Assembly (NCBI GenBank): GCA_015492355.1
Contig: WGFF01000361.1
Location: 1 to 11,319, forward strand
DNA: 11,319 nucleotides
Direction of reading: 5' to 3'
From: Deltaproteobacteria bacterium
GTDB taxonomy: Bacteria; Desulfobacterota; GWC2-55-46; S146-73
Shown piece by piece: positions 1-6,693 of the stretch. Each line of letters opens with the position of its first letter. Within the stretch, counting starts at the first letter, position 1. The notes beneath the pieces are model-generated. The model had not been told where the DNA came from. It saw only the letters and a program-made list of their open reading frames with translations, and searched no databases. The translations under genes and the position numbers were made by a program.

Positions 1-484
1 CTATAACCCTTCCAACCACCCCTATGGGACCGAGAACCGGCATGTCTATGGATACACCATCCTCTGTACCCTTGTTTATGGTGAGGGTCCTTGTCCATCC
101 CCTGATATTGAACCCGAGTATCTCTGCAGCCACTGTTTTGAAGGGGATTCTCTTTTTAAAGGCAAGTATGTCCTTGAGCCTCTGGTTGAGTTTTATCTCC
201 TCTCTGAGGCGGTTGTTCTCCTCCATGAGATCGAAGACCATCTTCTTGAGCGCCCTGTTTTCCTCCTTCACGCCCACAAGGTATATGTAACGGTGCCATA
301 TATCCGTAACACCCCTGTATGTATGGATTATCAACCCCTGCACAGGAGGCACAACAAAGGAAAGGAACCCCTCTATTATGGCATCTGCCCCCATTCCTTT
401 TCTATTGGTAAAGGCCATGTGGAGGGATAGAAGACACAGAAAGATAGAGGCGAGAATTATCTGATGTCTCCTTAAAAATGACAT
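1..484 (-). CDS. mreC: Rod shape-determining protein MreC, N-terminal part (cut by window edge)
   Basis: MreC is a bitopic inner-membrane protein whose periplasmic part forms filaments and links MreB to the cell-wall elongation machinery. The 161 residues in the window show the family layout: a short basic N-terminus, one membrane segment (about 8-24), a heptad-rich coiled coil (about 73-106, KEENRALKKMVFDLMEENNR), then the start of the beta domain with the family signature INKGTEDGV...MPVLGPIGVVGRV (136-160). Roughly the last 40% of a usual MreC lies off the left edge. The ATG at 484 has an AGGAGG Shine-Dalgarno (488-493), only 3 nt from the start. It follows mreB on the same strand, as in most rod-shaped bacteria, but 203 nt separate the two, which is wide for this pair. 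Seen: start, signature and coiled coil. Family knowledge: function. Confidence 0.93.
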   Translation of the reverse strand, partial: MSFLRRHQIILASIFLCLLSLHMAFTNRKGMGADAIIEGFLSFVVPPVQGLIIHTYRGVTDIWHRYIYLVGVKEENRALKKMVFDLMEENNRLREEIKLNQRLKDILAFKKRIPFKTVAAEILGFNIRGWTRTLTINKGTEDGVSIDMPVLGPIGVVGRVI

Positions 485-687
485 TTTCCTCCTGCCAGAC
501 GGGAGATTTTGGGAAATTTTACACTATATGCAAGGTCTTTTCTGTGACTTTAGTTAACCGTCAAACCACCAGAGTTATGTCTGGTGATGGATAGGCATTC
601 CAGAGGATGTAATACCCATGGAGGTTCCTAACCTCTAACCTCCGAGTTTTGATGTAGAAGAACCCGCCAACCCTGATCAACGGGGGT
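485..687 (-). other. mreB-mreC intergenic spacer with small dyads
   Basis: This 203-nt spacer lies between the mreB stop and the mreC start. In transcription order it holds an inverted repeat GAACCC/GGGTTC (684-689 with 660-665, overlapping the mreB stop), a 7-bp dyad GGAGGTT/AACCTCC (620-626 with 637-643), and a 7-bp hairpin CACCAGA/TCTGGTG with a 6-nt loop (567-586). None is followed by a T-run, so none is a convincing intrinsic terminator. They could slow transcription or act as RNA-processing or stability elements that set the MreB:MreC ratio. A 14-codon ATG-to-TAA frame (minus strand, about 614 to 570) exists here but has only a weak upstream AGGA. Function is unknown. Confidence 0.4.
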
Positions 688-1719
688 TCAGTTCGGTATG
701 GTAACTTCCCTGAGAAGTTTCAATTCATCCAGCACCTTGCCAGCCCCTCTCACCACACAGGTAAGTGGGTCTTCAGCAATGGTAACGGGCAGTTTGGTCT
801 CTTCCCGTAGCACCACATCGAGGTTCCTCAAAAGTGCCCCACCGCCGGCAAGTACTATACCCTTGTCCACCATATCGGCGGCGAGTTCAGGCGGGGTCGA
901 TTCGAGCACCTGTTTTACAGCCTCTACAATGGCGTTTACAGGCTCTGTAAGGGCTTCACGTATCTCGCTTGAGTCTATCTCCATGGTTGCAGGGGTTCCG
1001 GTCATGAGATTGGAGCCCTTTATCTCCATCTTTTTGTTCTCCTCATCCGGCAGAGATAAGCCGAGTTTTATCTTTATACTCTCTGCCACGCCACTGCCTA
1101 TGGAGAGGTTGTACTTTCTCTTTATGTACTGCATTATCATCTCGTCCAGCTTGTCCCCTCCTATGCGGATGGACTTGGACTGGACTATCCCTGCAAGGGA
1201 TATGACCGCTATCTCTGATGTCCCACCCCCTATGTCCACTATCATGTTTGCAGAGGGTTCTGTAATCGGAAGCCCTGCCCCTATGGCTGCTGCCATGGGC
1301 TCCTCTATGAGATACACCTCTGCTGCACCCGCAGAATATGCGGACTCCTTTACAGCCCTCTTCTCCACCTGTGTGATGCCGGACGGTACACCTACTATTA
1401 TCTTGGGCCTTACAAGGAGCTTTCTGTTGTGGACCTTGGCTATGAAGTATTTTAGCATCTCCTCTGTTACTTCAAAGTCCGCTATTACACCGTCCTTAAG
1501 GGGTCTTATAGCCTCTATGCTTCCAGGGGTCCTGCCGAGCATAGCCTTGGCTTCCTTCCCAACAGCCAGAACCCTTCTCCCCCTTCCGTCCTTCTTTATC
1601 GCCACAACAGAGGGTTCGTTAGACACTATACCCTTACCCTTGACGTATATAAGGGTGCTGGCTGTGCCAAGGTCAATGGCAAGGTCGTTAGAGAATAGAC
1701 CAAGCAGGTAGTTCAGCAT
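688..1719 (-). CDS. mreB: Rod shape-determining actin homologue MreB
   Basis: MreB is the bacterial actin that polymerises under the inner membrane and steers the Rod complex during lateral wall synthesis. The 343 residues carry all actin-fold nucleotide motifs: phosphate-1 AIDLGTAST (14-22), the connect-1 region VPSGITQVEKRAV (111-123), IEEPMAAAIGAGLP (138-151), phosphate-2 DIGGGTSE (162-169) and adenosine motif GIVLAGGGALLRNLD (287-301). The N-terminal MLNYLLGLF is a plausible amphipathic membrane anchor. I start at the ATG at 1719 because GGGGAGAGGG sits just upstream. An extended TTG start at 1755 would fall between the -35 and -10 of the putative promoter, and homologues begin about here. 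One difference: the stretch usually reading GERTAE or GEATAE is GSGVAE (208-213), so the first Glu is missing. It is first gene of the cluster with mreC. Confidence 0.97.
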   Translation of the reverse strand: MLNYLLGLFSNDLAIDLGTASTLIYVKGKGIVSNEPSVVAIKKDGRGRRVLAVGKEAKAMLGRTPGSIEAIRPLKDGVIADFEVTEEMLKYFIAKVHNRKLLVRPKIIVGVPSGITQVEKRAVKESAYSAGAAEVYLIEEPMAAAIGAGLPITEPSANMIVDIGGGTSEIAVISLAGIVQSKSIRIGGDKLDEMIMQYIKRKYNLSIGSGVAESIKIKLGLSLPDEENKKMEIKGSNLMTGTPATMEIDSSEIREALTEPVNAIVEAVKQVLESTPPELAADMVDKGIVLAGGGALLRNLDVVLREETKLPVTIAEDPLTCVVRGAGKVLDELKLLREVTIPN

Positions 1720-1745
1720 ACCCTCTCCCCGGTGGAATTTAGAAA

Positions 1746-1774
1746 ATATTAGCAAAAAGGAAATACCTTGGCAA
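1746..1774 (-). promoter_or_regulatory. Putative sigma70-type promoter of mreB
   Basis: On the minus strand, TTGCCA (1769-1774; 5 of 6 to the -35 consensus), a 17-nt spacer, and TAATAT (1746-1751; 4 of 6) preceded by TGC, which gives an extended -10. Transcription would start near 1739, leaving a leader of about 20 nt before the mreB ATG at 1719. The surrounding 1741-1840 is clearly AT-rich. This is consensus matching by eye only. Confidence 0.5.
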
Positions 1775-1795
1775 GGAGAAAATCATATAAAAGAG

Positions 1796-1824
1796 TTGAA
1801 TTTAAAAAGAAAATCCAATATGAT
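1796..1824 (+). promoter_or_regulatory. Putative sigma70-type promoter of ppiD-lepB
   Basis: TTGAAT (1796-1801; 4 of 6 matches), a 17-nt spacer and TATGAT (1819-1824; 5 of 6) point toward ppiD. It is back to back with the mreB promoter, with about 21 nt between the two -35 boxes. A start near 1831 leaves a leader of about 120 nt. That leader contains a nested dyad: CCACCT/AGGTGG (1869-1874 with 1903-1908) enclosing ACCC/GGGT (1877-1880 with 1895-1898). Whether the leader has a regulatory role cannot be told from sequence. Confidence 0.45.
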
Positions 1825-1951
1825 AGAATATTAAAAATCATCTCCACCACCCAGCAGGGTAATGGGCTCCACCTCGACCCCCGGTTTGCAGGATGGGTTG
1901 TAAGGTGGTCTTAAATTCCCGGTACAGTCTTATTCATCCAAGGAGGAACTG

Positions 1952-3856
1952 ATGCTCGATTTCATGAGAAAGAAAAAGCGTTCCATAATCATAGTATTCA
2001 TATTCTTTGCCATAATAATCGTCTTTGTCTTCTGGGGTGTGGGTCCTGGACCCAATACAGACACAGTCCCCAGGGTGGTTGCAAGGGTAGATGGTACAAA
2101 GATATCCAACAAGGAGTATACACGGCTCTACAGGAGGCAGGTCGAATACTATAGGAATGCCTTTAAGGGTGGTTCGGATGAGTTCCTGAGGGGTCTTAAC
2201 CTGAGGAAGAGGACCCTCGATCTCCTGATAAACAGGCTCCTCATACTCAAACAGGCAGAAAGGGAAGGTGTGGATGTAACAGACAGAGAGGTGCAGGACG
2301 CCATAATGAAGATAAGGGATTTTCAGCGGGATGGTGTATTTGACAAGGAGCTCTACTTCAGGGTGCTAAGTGCGAATCGTATAAAGCCCGCAGAATTCGA
2401 AGAGGACATGAGAAAGGACATCATCATAAGAAAGATGCAGGATAGGGTGCTTAAGGATGTCACTGTAACGGACGAGGAGGTAAGGGATACATTCTCCAGG
2501 GAAAACAGACAGATATCCCTTGAATATCTCACCATAGATACCGATGGATTCAAAGACAGCGTAGAGGTGAAGGAGGATGAGGTAAAGGACTTTTTTCTCA
2601 AAAACAGGTCTTCCTTCCTCATACCTACCAGGATAAAGGCTATCTATGGACGTATAAGGTTAGATGATATAAAGGACAAGATAGATATAAAAGAGGAAGA
2701 CATCAAGAACTACTACGAAAAAAACATCATAGATTTTCAGACCCCCAAAATGATACATGCAAGACACATACTCATAAGACCTGAAGGGGGTGAGGATGGC
2801 AGGGACAGGGCAAGGAAGAAGATAGAGGAGATACTCGAAAGACTCAAGAAGGGAGAGGATTTTGCAGAGCTCGCAAAGAACCACTCCCAGGACCCCGGTT
2901 CTGCACCCAAGGGTGGGGACCTCGGCTGGTTCCCGAGGGGGGTGATGGTAAGACCCTTTGAGGATACTGCCTTTTCCCTTAAAAAGGGTGAGATAAGCGG
3001 TGTGGTGGAGACGGATTTTGGATTCCACATCATAAAGGTGGAGGATATAAAGGAGGCAGGACTCATACCATACAACGAGGCAAAGGAGAGGATAAAAAAG
3101 ACCCTTACCGAGGAGAGGATAAAGAGGAGGGCAAGACAGAGGCTGGCTAAACTGCGTACCCCTCTTAAGGAGATAGATTCCCTTGATGAGCTCAAAGGGG
3201 TGGGAGAGGAGATAGGGGTAGAAATATTCCAGACCCCTCTTTTTTCAGAGGATGAAAGGGGTGTGGAGCTCGCCTCGAGGAGAAAGGTAAAGGAGGCGGT
3301 GTTTCTTCTCAAGGAAGGTCAGATGAGTAACATCATAGAAGAGGGCAGGACATTCTATCTCGTAAGGGTTACCCAGAGGGTGGAGGCACATCTACCAGAA
3401 TACGATGAGGTAAGGGAGAAGGTACTCGATAGGTACAAAAGGGAGAAGGCGTTTGAACTTGCGAAAAAGAGGGCAGAGGAGATATTGAAGGCGGTAAAGG
3501 AAGGGGAGGATTTTAAGACCATCGCCAGCAAAGATGGTATGGAGATAAAGTCTACAGGATTTTTCACCAAGAGGGACGGCTTTGTGCCTGATATAGGTGT
3601 GTTCGTGGCTGACAGGGATGGACTCTTTGAACTTACAGACACTTCCCCATACTACCCTGAGGTACTATCATCCGGTGGCAGATTCTTTGTGGTGAGGCTC
3701 AAGGAGAGTAAGGACGCTCGCCCAGAGGATTTTGAAAAACAGAAGGATAGTATAAAACAGAGGCTCCTTACACGGAAAAAGAACGAGGTCCTCACCAGAT
3801 GGATAGAAGACCTGAGGAGCAAGGCAAGGATCGAGATAAATGAAGAGATGCTTTAG
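1952..3856 (+). CDS. ppiD: PpiD-like membrane-anchored peptidyl-prolyl isomerase/chaperone
   Basis: PpiD/SurA-family periplasmic foldase, tethered to the inner membrane by one N-terminal helix. In E. coli PpiD sits at the SecYEG exit and helps newly exported proteins fold. Layout of the 634 residues: short cytosolic MLDFMRKKKR, membrane segment about 11-29 ending in the PpiD-typical VFVFWG, a SurA_N-like helical chaperone region (about 42-190), a parvulin (PpiC-type rotamase) domain at about 266-366 with the hallmarks ARHILI, FAELAKNHSQDPGSA, GGDLGWF and DFGFHIIKV, then a degenerate second parvulin-like segment (about 420-475) and a charged C-terminal helical region. Length and order match PpiD better than SurA, which lacks the anchor. 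The ATG at 1952 has a strong SD AAGGAGG (1940-1946) 5 nt away. The lepB start overlaps its last codons, so the pair is probably co-transcribed and translationally coupled, which suits two proteins acting at the translocon exit. Confidence 0.9.
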   Translation: MLDFMRKKKRSIIIVFIFFAIIIVFVFWGVGPGPNTDTVPRVVARVDGTKISNKEYTRLYRRQVEYYRNAFKGGSDEFLRGLNLRKRTLDLLINRLLILKQAEREGVDVTDREVQDAIMKIRDFQRDGVFDKELYFRVLSANRIKPAEFEEDMRKDIIIRKMQDRVLKDVTVTDEEVRDTFSRENRQISLEYLTIDTDGFKDSVEVKEDEVKDFFLKNRSSFLIPTRIKAIYGRIRLDDIKDKIDIKEEDIKNYYEKNIIDFQTPKMIHARHILIRPEGGEDGRDRARKKIEEILERLKKGEDFAELAKNHSQDPGSAPKGGDLGWFPRGVMVRPFEDTAFSLKKGEISGVVETDFGFHIIKVEDIKEAGLIPYNEAKERIKKTLTEERIKRRARQRLAKLRTPLKEIDSLDELKGVGEEIGVEIFQTPLFSEDERGVELASRRKVKEAVFLLKEGQMSNIIEEGRTFYLVRVTQRVEAHLPEYDEVREKVLDRYKREKAFELAKKRAEEILKAVKEGEDFKTIASKDGMEIKSTGFFTKRDGFVPDIGVFVADRDGLFELTDTSPYYPEVLSSGGRFFVVRLKESKDARPEDFEKQKDSIKQRLLTRKKNEVLTRWIEDLRSKARIEINEEML

Positions 3857-4748
3857 TATCACCGACGATGGTACCCCTGAGACACTTGGTAAGGGAGGAT
3901 ACGATATCCCAGATTATCTAAAGACCACAGGTGAGGAGACAGAGAGGGAGAGAAAGAGCCCGTACCTTTCCCTGCTACTCGGGCTTTTTGTACCAGGGCT
4001 GGGACAGATATACAACGGGAGGATACTCAGGGGTGTGGTGTTTTTCCTCCTTACGGTACTATATATAGGTCTTATCCTGTGGATAATCCTCTTTGTTGAT
4101 GAATTGTACGTGGTGGTTGTCTACGGAGTAGTTCTTTTAGCCCTCCTTGGTTTTATCCTCTTCGATGCCTTCAGGGGAGCCAGAGACCCCAGAAATATAC
4201 TCGTAAACAGGTGGTATGTGTGTGCAGGGATTATTTTTTTTATCTGGTGGATGGTAGTACCATCTGTCTTTGAGTATATAAAGAGAGAGGTGGTGGAGAT
4301 GTACGTCATACCCGGGGTCAGTATGGAGCCGACCATACTCGATGGTGAGCGGGTATTTGTGGTAAAGATGGGCTACAGGGGGAGACTGCCCCGGCGTGGT
4401 GACGTTATCGTCTTCAGACCACCTGGGGATGGAAGGAAGGAGTACATAAAACGTGTGGTAGCCATAGAGGGGGACAGGGTTGAGATAAGGAACGGGGTTA
4501 TGTACATAAACGGTAAGGTACATTCCACTGTAACAGACACCCCTGATCCATACCACCACGTCCTTGCACCATTGAGGCTTTCTGAGGGTGAGGTATTCGT
4601 CCTTGGGGACAACAGAGCCAACAGTTACGACAGCAGGTACTTCGGTCCAGTACCTGTTGAGAATATAACAGGCAGGGCTGTGAGGATATACTATTCCTGG
4701 AGCAGGGATGGGGGCTTTAGATGGGACAGGCTGTGGAACGGACTGTAA
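3840..4748 (+). CDS. lepB: Signal peptidase I with an extra N-terminal polytopic membrane domain
   Basis: Type I leader peptidase, an inner-membrane serine/lysine protease that cuts Sec/Tat signal peptides on the periplasmic side. The catalytic half is complete: box B with nucleophile Ser161 (PGVSMEPTI), box C about 185-193 (RRGDVIVF), box D with general-base Lys204 (YIKRVVAIEGD) and box E GDNRANSYDSRYFG (256-269). The first 150 residues are unusual: a charged N-terminal tail (1-40), then hydrophobic stretches at about 41-57, 64-88, 90-109 and 127-145. The motif VPGLGQIYNG (51-60) resembles small TM2/DUF5683-type membrane domains. E. coli LepB has two membrane segments before its catalytic domain. 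The only plausible start is the ATG at 3840, inside the end of ppiD, with a modest AAGGA (3826-3830); the next Met in frame is residue 138. Catalytic assignment is firm; the role of the N-terminal domain is unknown. Confidence 0.93.
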   Translation: MKRCFSITDDGTPETLGKGGYDIPDYLKTTGEETERERKSPYLSLLLGLFVPGLGQIYNGRILRGVVFFLLTVLYIGLILWIILFVDELYVVVVYGVVLLALLGFILFDAFRGARDPRNILVNRWYVCAGIIFFIWWMVVPSVFEYIKREVVEMYVIPGVSMEPTILDGERVFVVKMGYRGRLPRRGDVIVFRPPGDGRKEYIKRVVAIEGDRVEIRNGVMYINGKVHSTVTDTPDPYHHVLAPLRLSEGEVFVLGDNRANSYDSRYFGPVPVENITGRAVRIYYSWSRDGGFRWDRLWNGL

Positions 4749-4763
4749 TACAGTGAACGGTAT

Positions 4764-4785
4764 AGCCACCGGGGGCTTTTATAAT
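4764..4785 (+). terminator. Weak candidate intrinsic terminator after lepB
   Basis: A 4-bp stem AGCC/GGCT (4764-4767 with 4774-4777) with a 6-nt GC-rich loop runs into TTTTATAATTT, 16 nt past the lepB stop. The stem is short for an efficient terminator. The T-run also contains a TATAAT (4780-4785), but no acceptable -35 lies upstream of it, so I do not call a promoter. Confidence 0.25.
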
Positions 4786-4798
4786 TTGTCTGTATTCT

Positions 4799-4935
4799 GA
4801 GGGAAACCCCTTTTACAAAAGGTGTTTCCCTCAAACTCCCTTCCCCAAAACTTCTAATCTAAAGTCTTTGGGAAAGGGGGGCAGGGGAAAACCCTTTTTT
4901 ACCAAAAAAAGGCGATAGCCCGGAGGGTTTTCCCC
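4799..4935. repeat. Palindromic element of three consecutive hairpins before proS
   Basis: Three inverted repeats lie end to end in the lepB-proS gap. Hairpin 1: arms 4799-4814 and 4817-4832, GAGGGAAAC then CCTTTT against AAAAGG then GTTTCCCTC, 15 of 16 positions paired around one C:T mismatch. Hairpin 2: arms 4838-4853 and 4862-4878, CCCTT, CCCAAA and ACTT paired, with one mismatch and one bulged C. Hairpin 3: GGGGAAAACCC/GGGTTTTCCCC (4884-4894 with 4925-4935), perfect over 11 bp, enclosing TTTTTT/AAAAAA (4895-4900 with 4904-4909) and GGC/GCC around GATA (4911-4920). Hairpins 1 and 3 look like variants of one unit (GGGAAACCC, T-run, A-run, GGGTTTCCC). No open frame or U-tract explains it. 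It resembles small interspersed palindromic repeats rather than a classical terminator, but copy number cannot be judged from one window. Confidence 0.6.
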
Positions 4936-4980
4936 ACAACAACCTGGTCCCCAATATCTCCATATAAAAAAAGGAGGCGT

Positions 4981-6693
4981 ATGAGATACTCCAGATATCT
5001 TCTGCCAACACTCAAGGATGCACCCTCTGATGCAGAGATTGTAAGCCACAGGCTCATGATAAGGGCTGGTATGATAAGAAAGGTTGCATCCGGCATATAC
5101 AATCTCCTTCCCTTGGGGCTCAGGGTCATAAGGAAGGTGGAGAGGATAGTACGTGAGGAGATGGACAGGGCAGGGGCACAGGAGGTATTGCTCTCCTTTG
5201 TGCTCCCATCTGAACTGTGGAAGGAGAGCGGAAGGTGGGATGAGTATGGAAAGGAACTTTTGAGGTTCAGGGACAGACACAAAAGGGAGTTCTGCCTTGG
5301 ACCCACCCACGAAGAGGCTATAACAGACCTTGTAAGGCGTGAGGTGCGTTCCTACAGGGAACTCCCCAAAAACCTCTACCAGATACAAGCCAAGTTCAGG
5401 GACGAAATACGCCCGAGGTTCGGTCTTATGAGGGGAAGGGAATTTATAATGAAGGATGCCTATTCCTTTCATGCAAGTGATGAGTGTGCAGAACGAGAAT
5501 ACGAAAATATGTACCGTACCTACAGCCGTATTTTTGAAAGATGTGGACTCAATTTTCGTGCAGTGGAGGCAGAGACAGGACCGATAGGTGGAAAGTTCTC
5601 TCACGAGTTCATGGTACTCGCAGACACAGGGGAGGATTCCATAGCAACGTGCAGGAGATGTACCTACGCAGCCAATATAGAGAGGGCAGAGACCAGAAGA
5701 CCCCACCCTGGAAAAAGGGAAGGTGTAAAGAAGGATACAGGGATAAAGGAGGTCTCCACACCGGGTATGAAGACCGTTGAGGAGGTGAGTTCCTTTCTCG
5801 GGGTTGAGCCCTCAAGGCTTATAAAGACACTCATCTACAGTACTGACAGGGGTACTGTAGCAGTCCTTGTAAGGGGAGACCATGAGTTGAACGATGCGAA
5901 GCTCAAGAGGGCACTCGATGTGAAGGACCTTACACTGGCTGATGAACAGACCATAAGGGATGTAACTGGTGCGCCAGTGGGGTTTGCAGGTCCTGTGGGA
6001 TTGAAGATACCCATATATGCAGACTACAGTGTGCTTGAGATAGAGGATGGTGTTACAGGCGGAAACAGGCTCGATACCCATATAATGGGTGTCCAGCCTG
6101 AGAGGGATTTTAGGGCACAGTACCTCGATATAAGAAAGGTTGTGGAGGGTGATATGTGTCCAAGATGTGAGGGGAGGGTTGAGATACATCGTGGCATAGA
6201 GGTGGGACACATCTTTAAGCTCGGTACCAAGTACAGCGAATCTATGGGGGCGACCTTTCTTGACAGTGATGGCAGGGAAAAGCCGATGATAATGGGCTGT
6301 TACGGCATAGGTATAGGAAGGACTGCTGCCGCAGCCATAGAACAGAACCATGATGCCTCTGGCATAATCTGGCCCCCCCCGCTTGCACCCTTCGAGGTGG
6401 AACTCATACCCATAAACATAAGGGACAAAGAGACAGAAAGGGTGTCCATGGATATTTACAGGGCCCTCACTGATGCTGGCATAGAGGTGCTCATAGACGA
6501 CAGGGATGAGAGGGCAGGGGTCAAGTTCAAGGATGCAGACCTCATAGGTATACCCGTGAGGATAACCGTAAGTAACAGAACCATTGCCAGTGGATCGGTG
6601 GAGATGAAAAGAAGGGGAGAGGAAAGGAAATGGCTCGTTAAGATCGAGGATACAGTAAGGGAGGTAAGGAGTATACTTAACCGAACCCCTTAG
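4981..6693 (+). CDS. proS: Prolyl-tRNA synthetase (bacterial type, with editing domain)
   Basis: Class II aminoacyl-tRNA synthetase that charges tRNA-Pro in the cytoplasm. At 570 residues it matches the bacterial ProS length. Visible landmarks: N-terminal SRYLLPTLKDAPSDAE, substrate loop CLGPTHEEAITDL (105-117), motif 2 FRDEIRPRFGLMRGREFIMKDAYS (139-162, loop included), the YbaK-like editing insertion (about 235-385) with KTLIY (282-286; a conserved editing Lys lies in this position in E. coli), motif 3 MGCYGIGIGRTAAA (438-451), and a C-terminal anticodon-binding domain (about 470-570). CxxC pairs at 224/227 and 393/396 flank the insertion and could bind one zinc, which is an inference. AAGGAGG (4971-4977) sits 3 nt before the ATG. 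It appears to be a single-gene unit: the downstream gene is convergent and its stop codon overlaps the proS stop. No T-box leader motif is visible. Confidence 0.98.
   Translation: MRYSRYLLPTLKDAPSDAEIVSHRLMIRAGMIRKVASGIYNLLPLGLRVIRKVERIVREEMDRAGAQEVLLSFVLPSELWKESGRWDEYGKELLRFRDRHKREFCLGPTHEEAITDLVRREVRSYRELPKNLYQIQAKFRDEIRPRFGLMRGREFIMKDAYSFHASDECAEREYENMYRTYSRIFERCGLNFRAVEAETGPIGGKFSHEFMVLADTGEDSIATCRRCTYAANIERAETRRPHPGKREGVKKDTGIKEVSTPGMKTVEEVSSFLGVEPSRLIKTLIYSTDRGTVAVLVRGDHELNDAKLKRALDVKDLTLADEQTIRDVTGAPVGFAGPVGLKIPIYADYSVLEIEDGVTGGNRLDTHIMGVQPERDFRAQYLDIRKVVEGDMCPRCEGRVEIHRGIEVGHIFKLGTKYSESMGATFLDSDGREKPMIMGCYGIGIGRTAAAAIEQNHDASGIIWPPPLAPFEVELIPINIRDKETERVSMDIYRALTDAGIEVLIDDRDERAGVKFKDADLIGIPVRITVSNRTIASGSVEMKRRGEERKWLVKIEDTVREVRSILNRTP

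Noticed and set aside
532..566. TTGACG (559-564, minus strand) with TATAGT or TAAAAT as an mreC promoter
   Set aside because: The -35-like word is about 30 nt or more from either -10-like word, and neither -10 has another acceptable -35.
570..614. 14-codon leader peptide between mreB and mreC
   Set aside because: Only a weak AGGA upstream, no biased codons or regulatory logic; kept as a note in the spacer entry.
698..1711. Long open frame (337 codons) on the plus strand opposite mreB
   Set aside because: It mirrors mreB, has a low-complexity Ser/Pro/Thr-rich translation with no recognisable domain, and is explained by codon bias of the true gene.
1720..1755. N-terminal extension of MreB from a TTG at 1755
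   Set aside because: The TTG lies within the putative promoter and lacks an SD, while the ATG at 1719 has a strong one and matches homologue starts.
1886..1914. TTGCAG-N17-TCTTAA as a second ppiD promoter
   Set aside because: The -10 matches consensus at only 3 of 6 positions; the upstream pair at 1796-1824 is much better.
4780..4785. Perfect TATAAT after lepB as a proS promoter
   Set aside because: No acceptable -35 at 16-18 nt upstream; the word is part of the T-run following a weak stem.
4936..4980. T-box or other tRNA-sensing leader before proS
   Set aside because: No T-box consensus (AGGGTGG...CCGCG type) or specifier stem is visible on either strand.
4831..5706. 291-codon minus-strand frame across the palindromic element and the start of proS
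   Set aside because: Mostly antisense to proS; the remainder translates the hairpin arms. No start signal or known motif.
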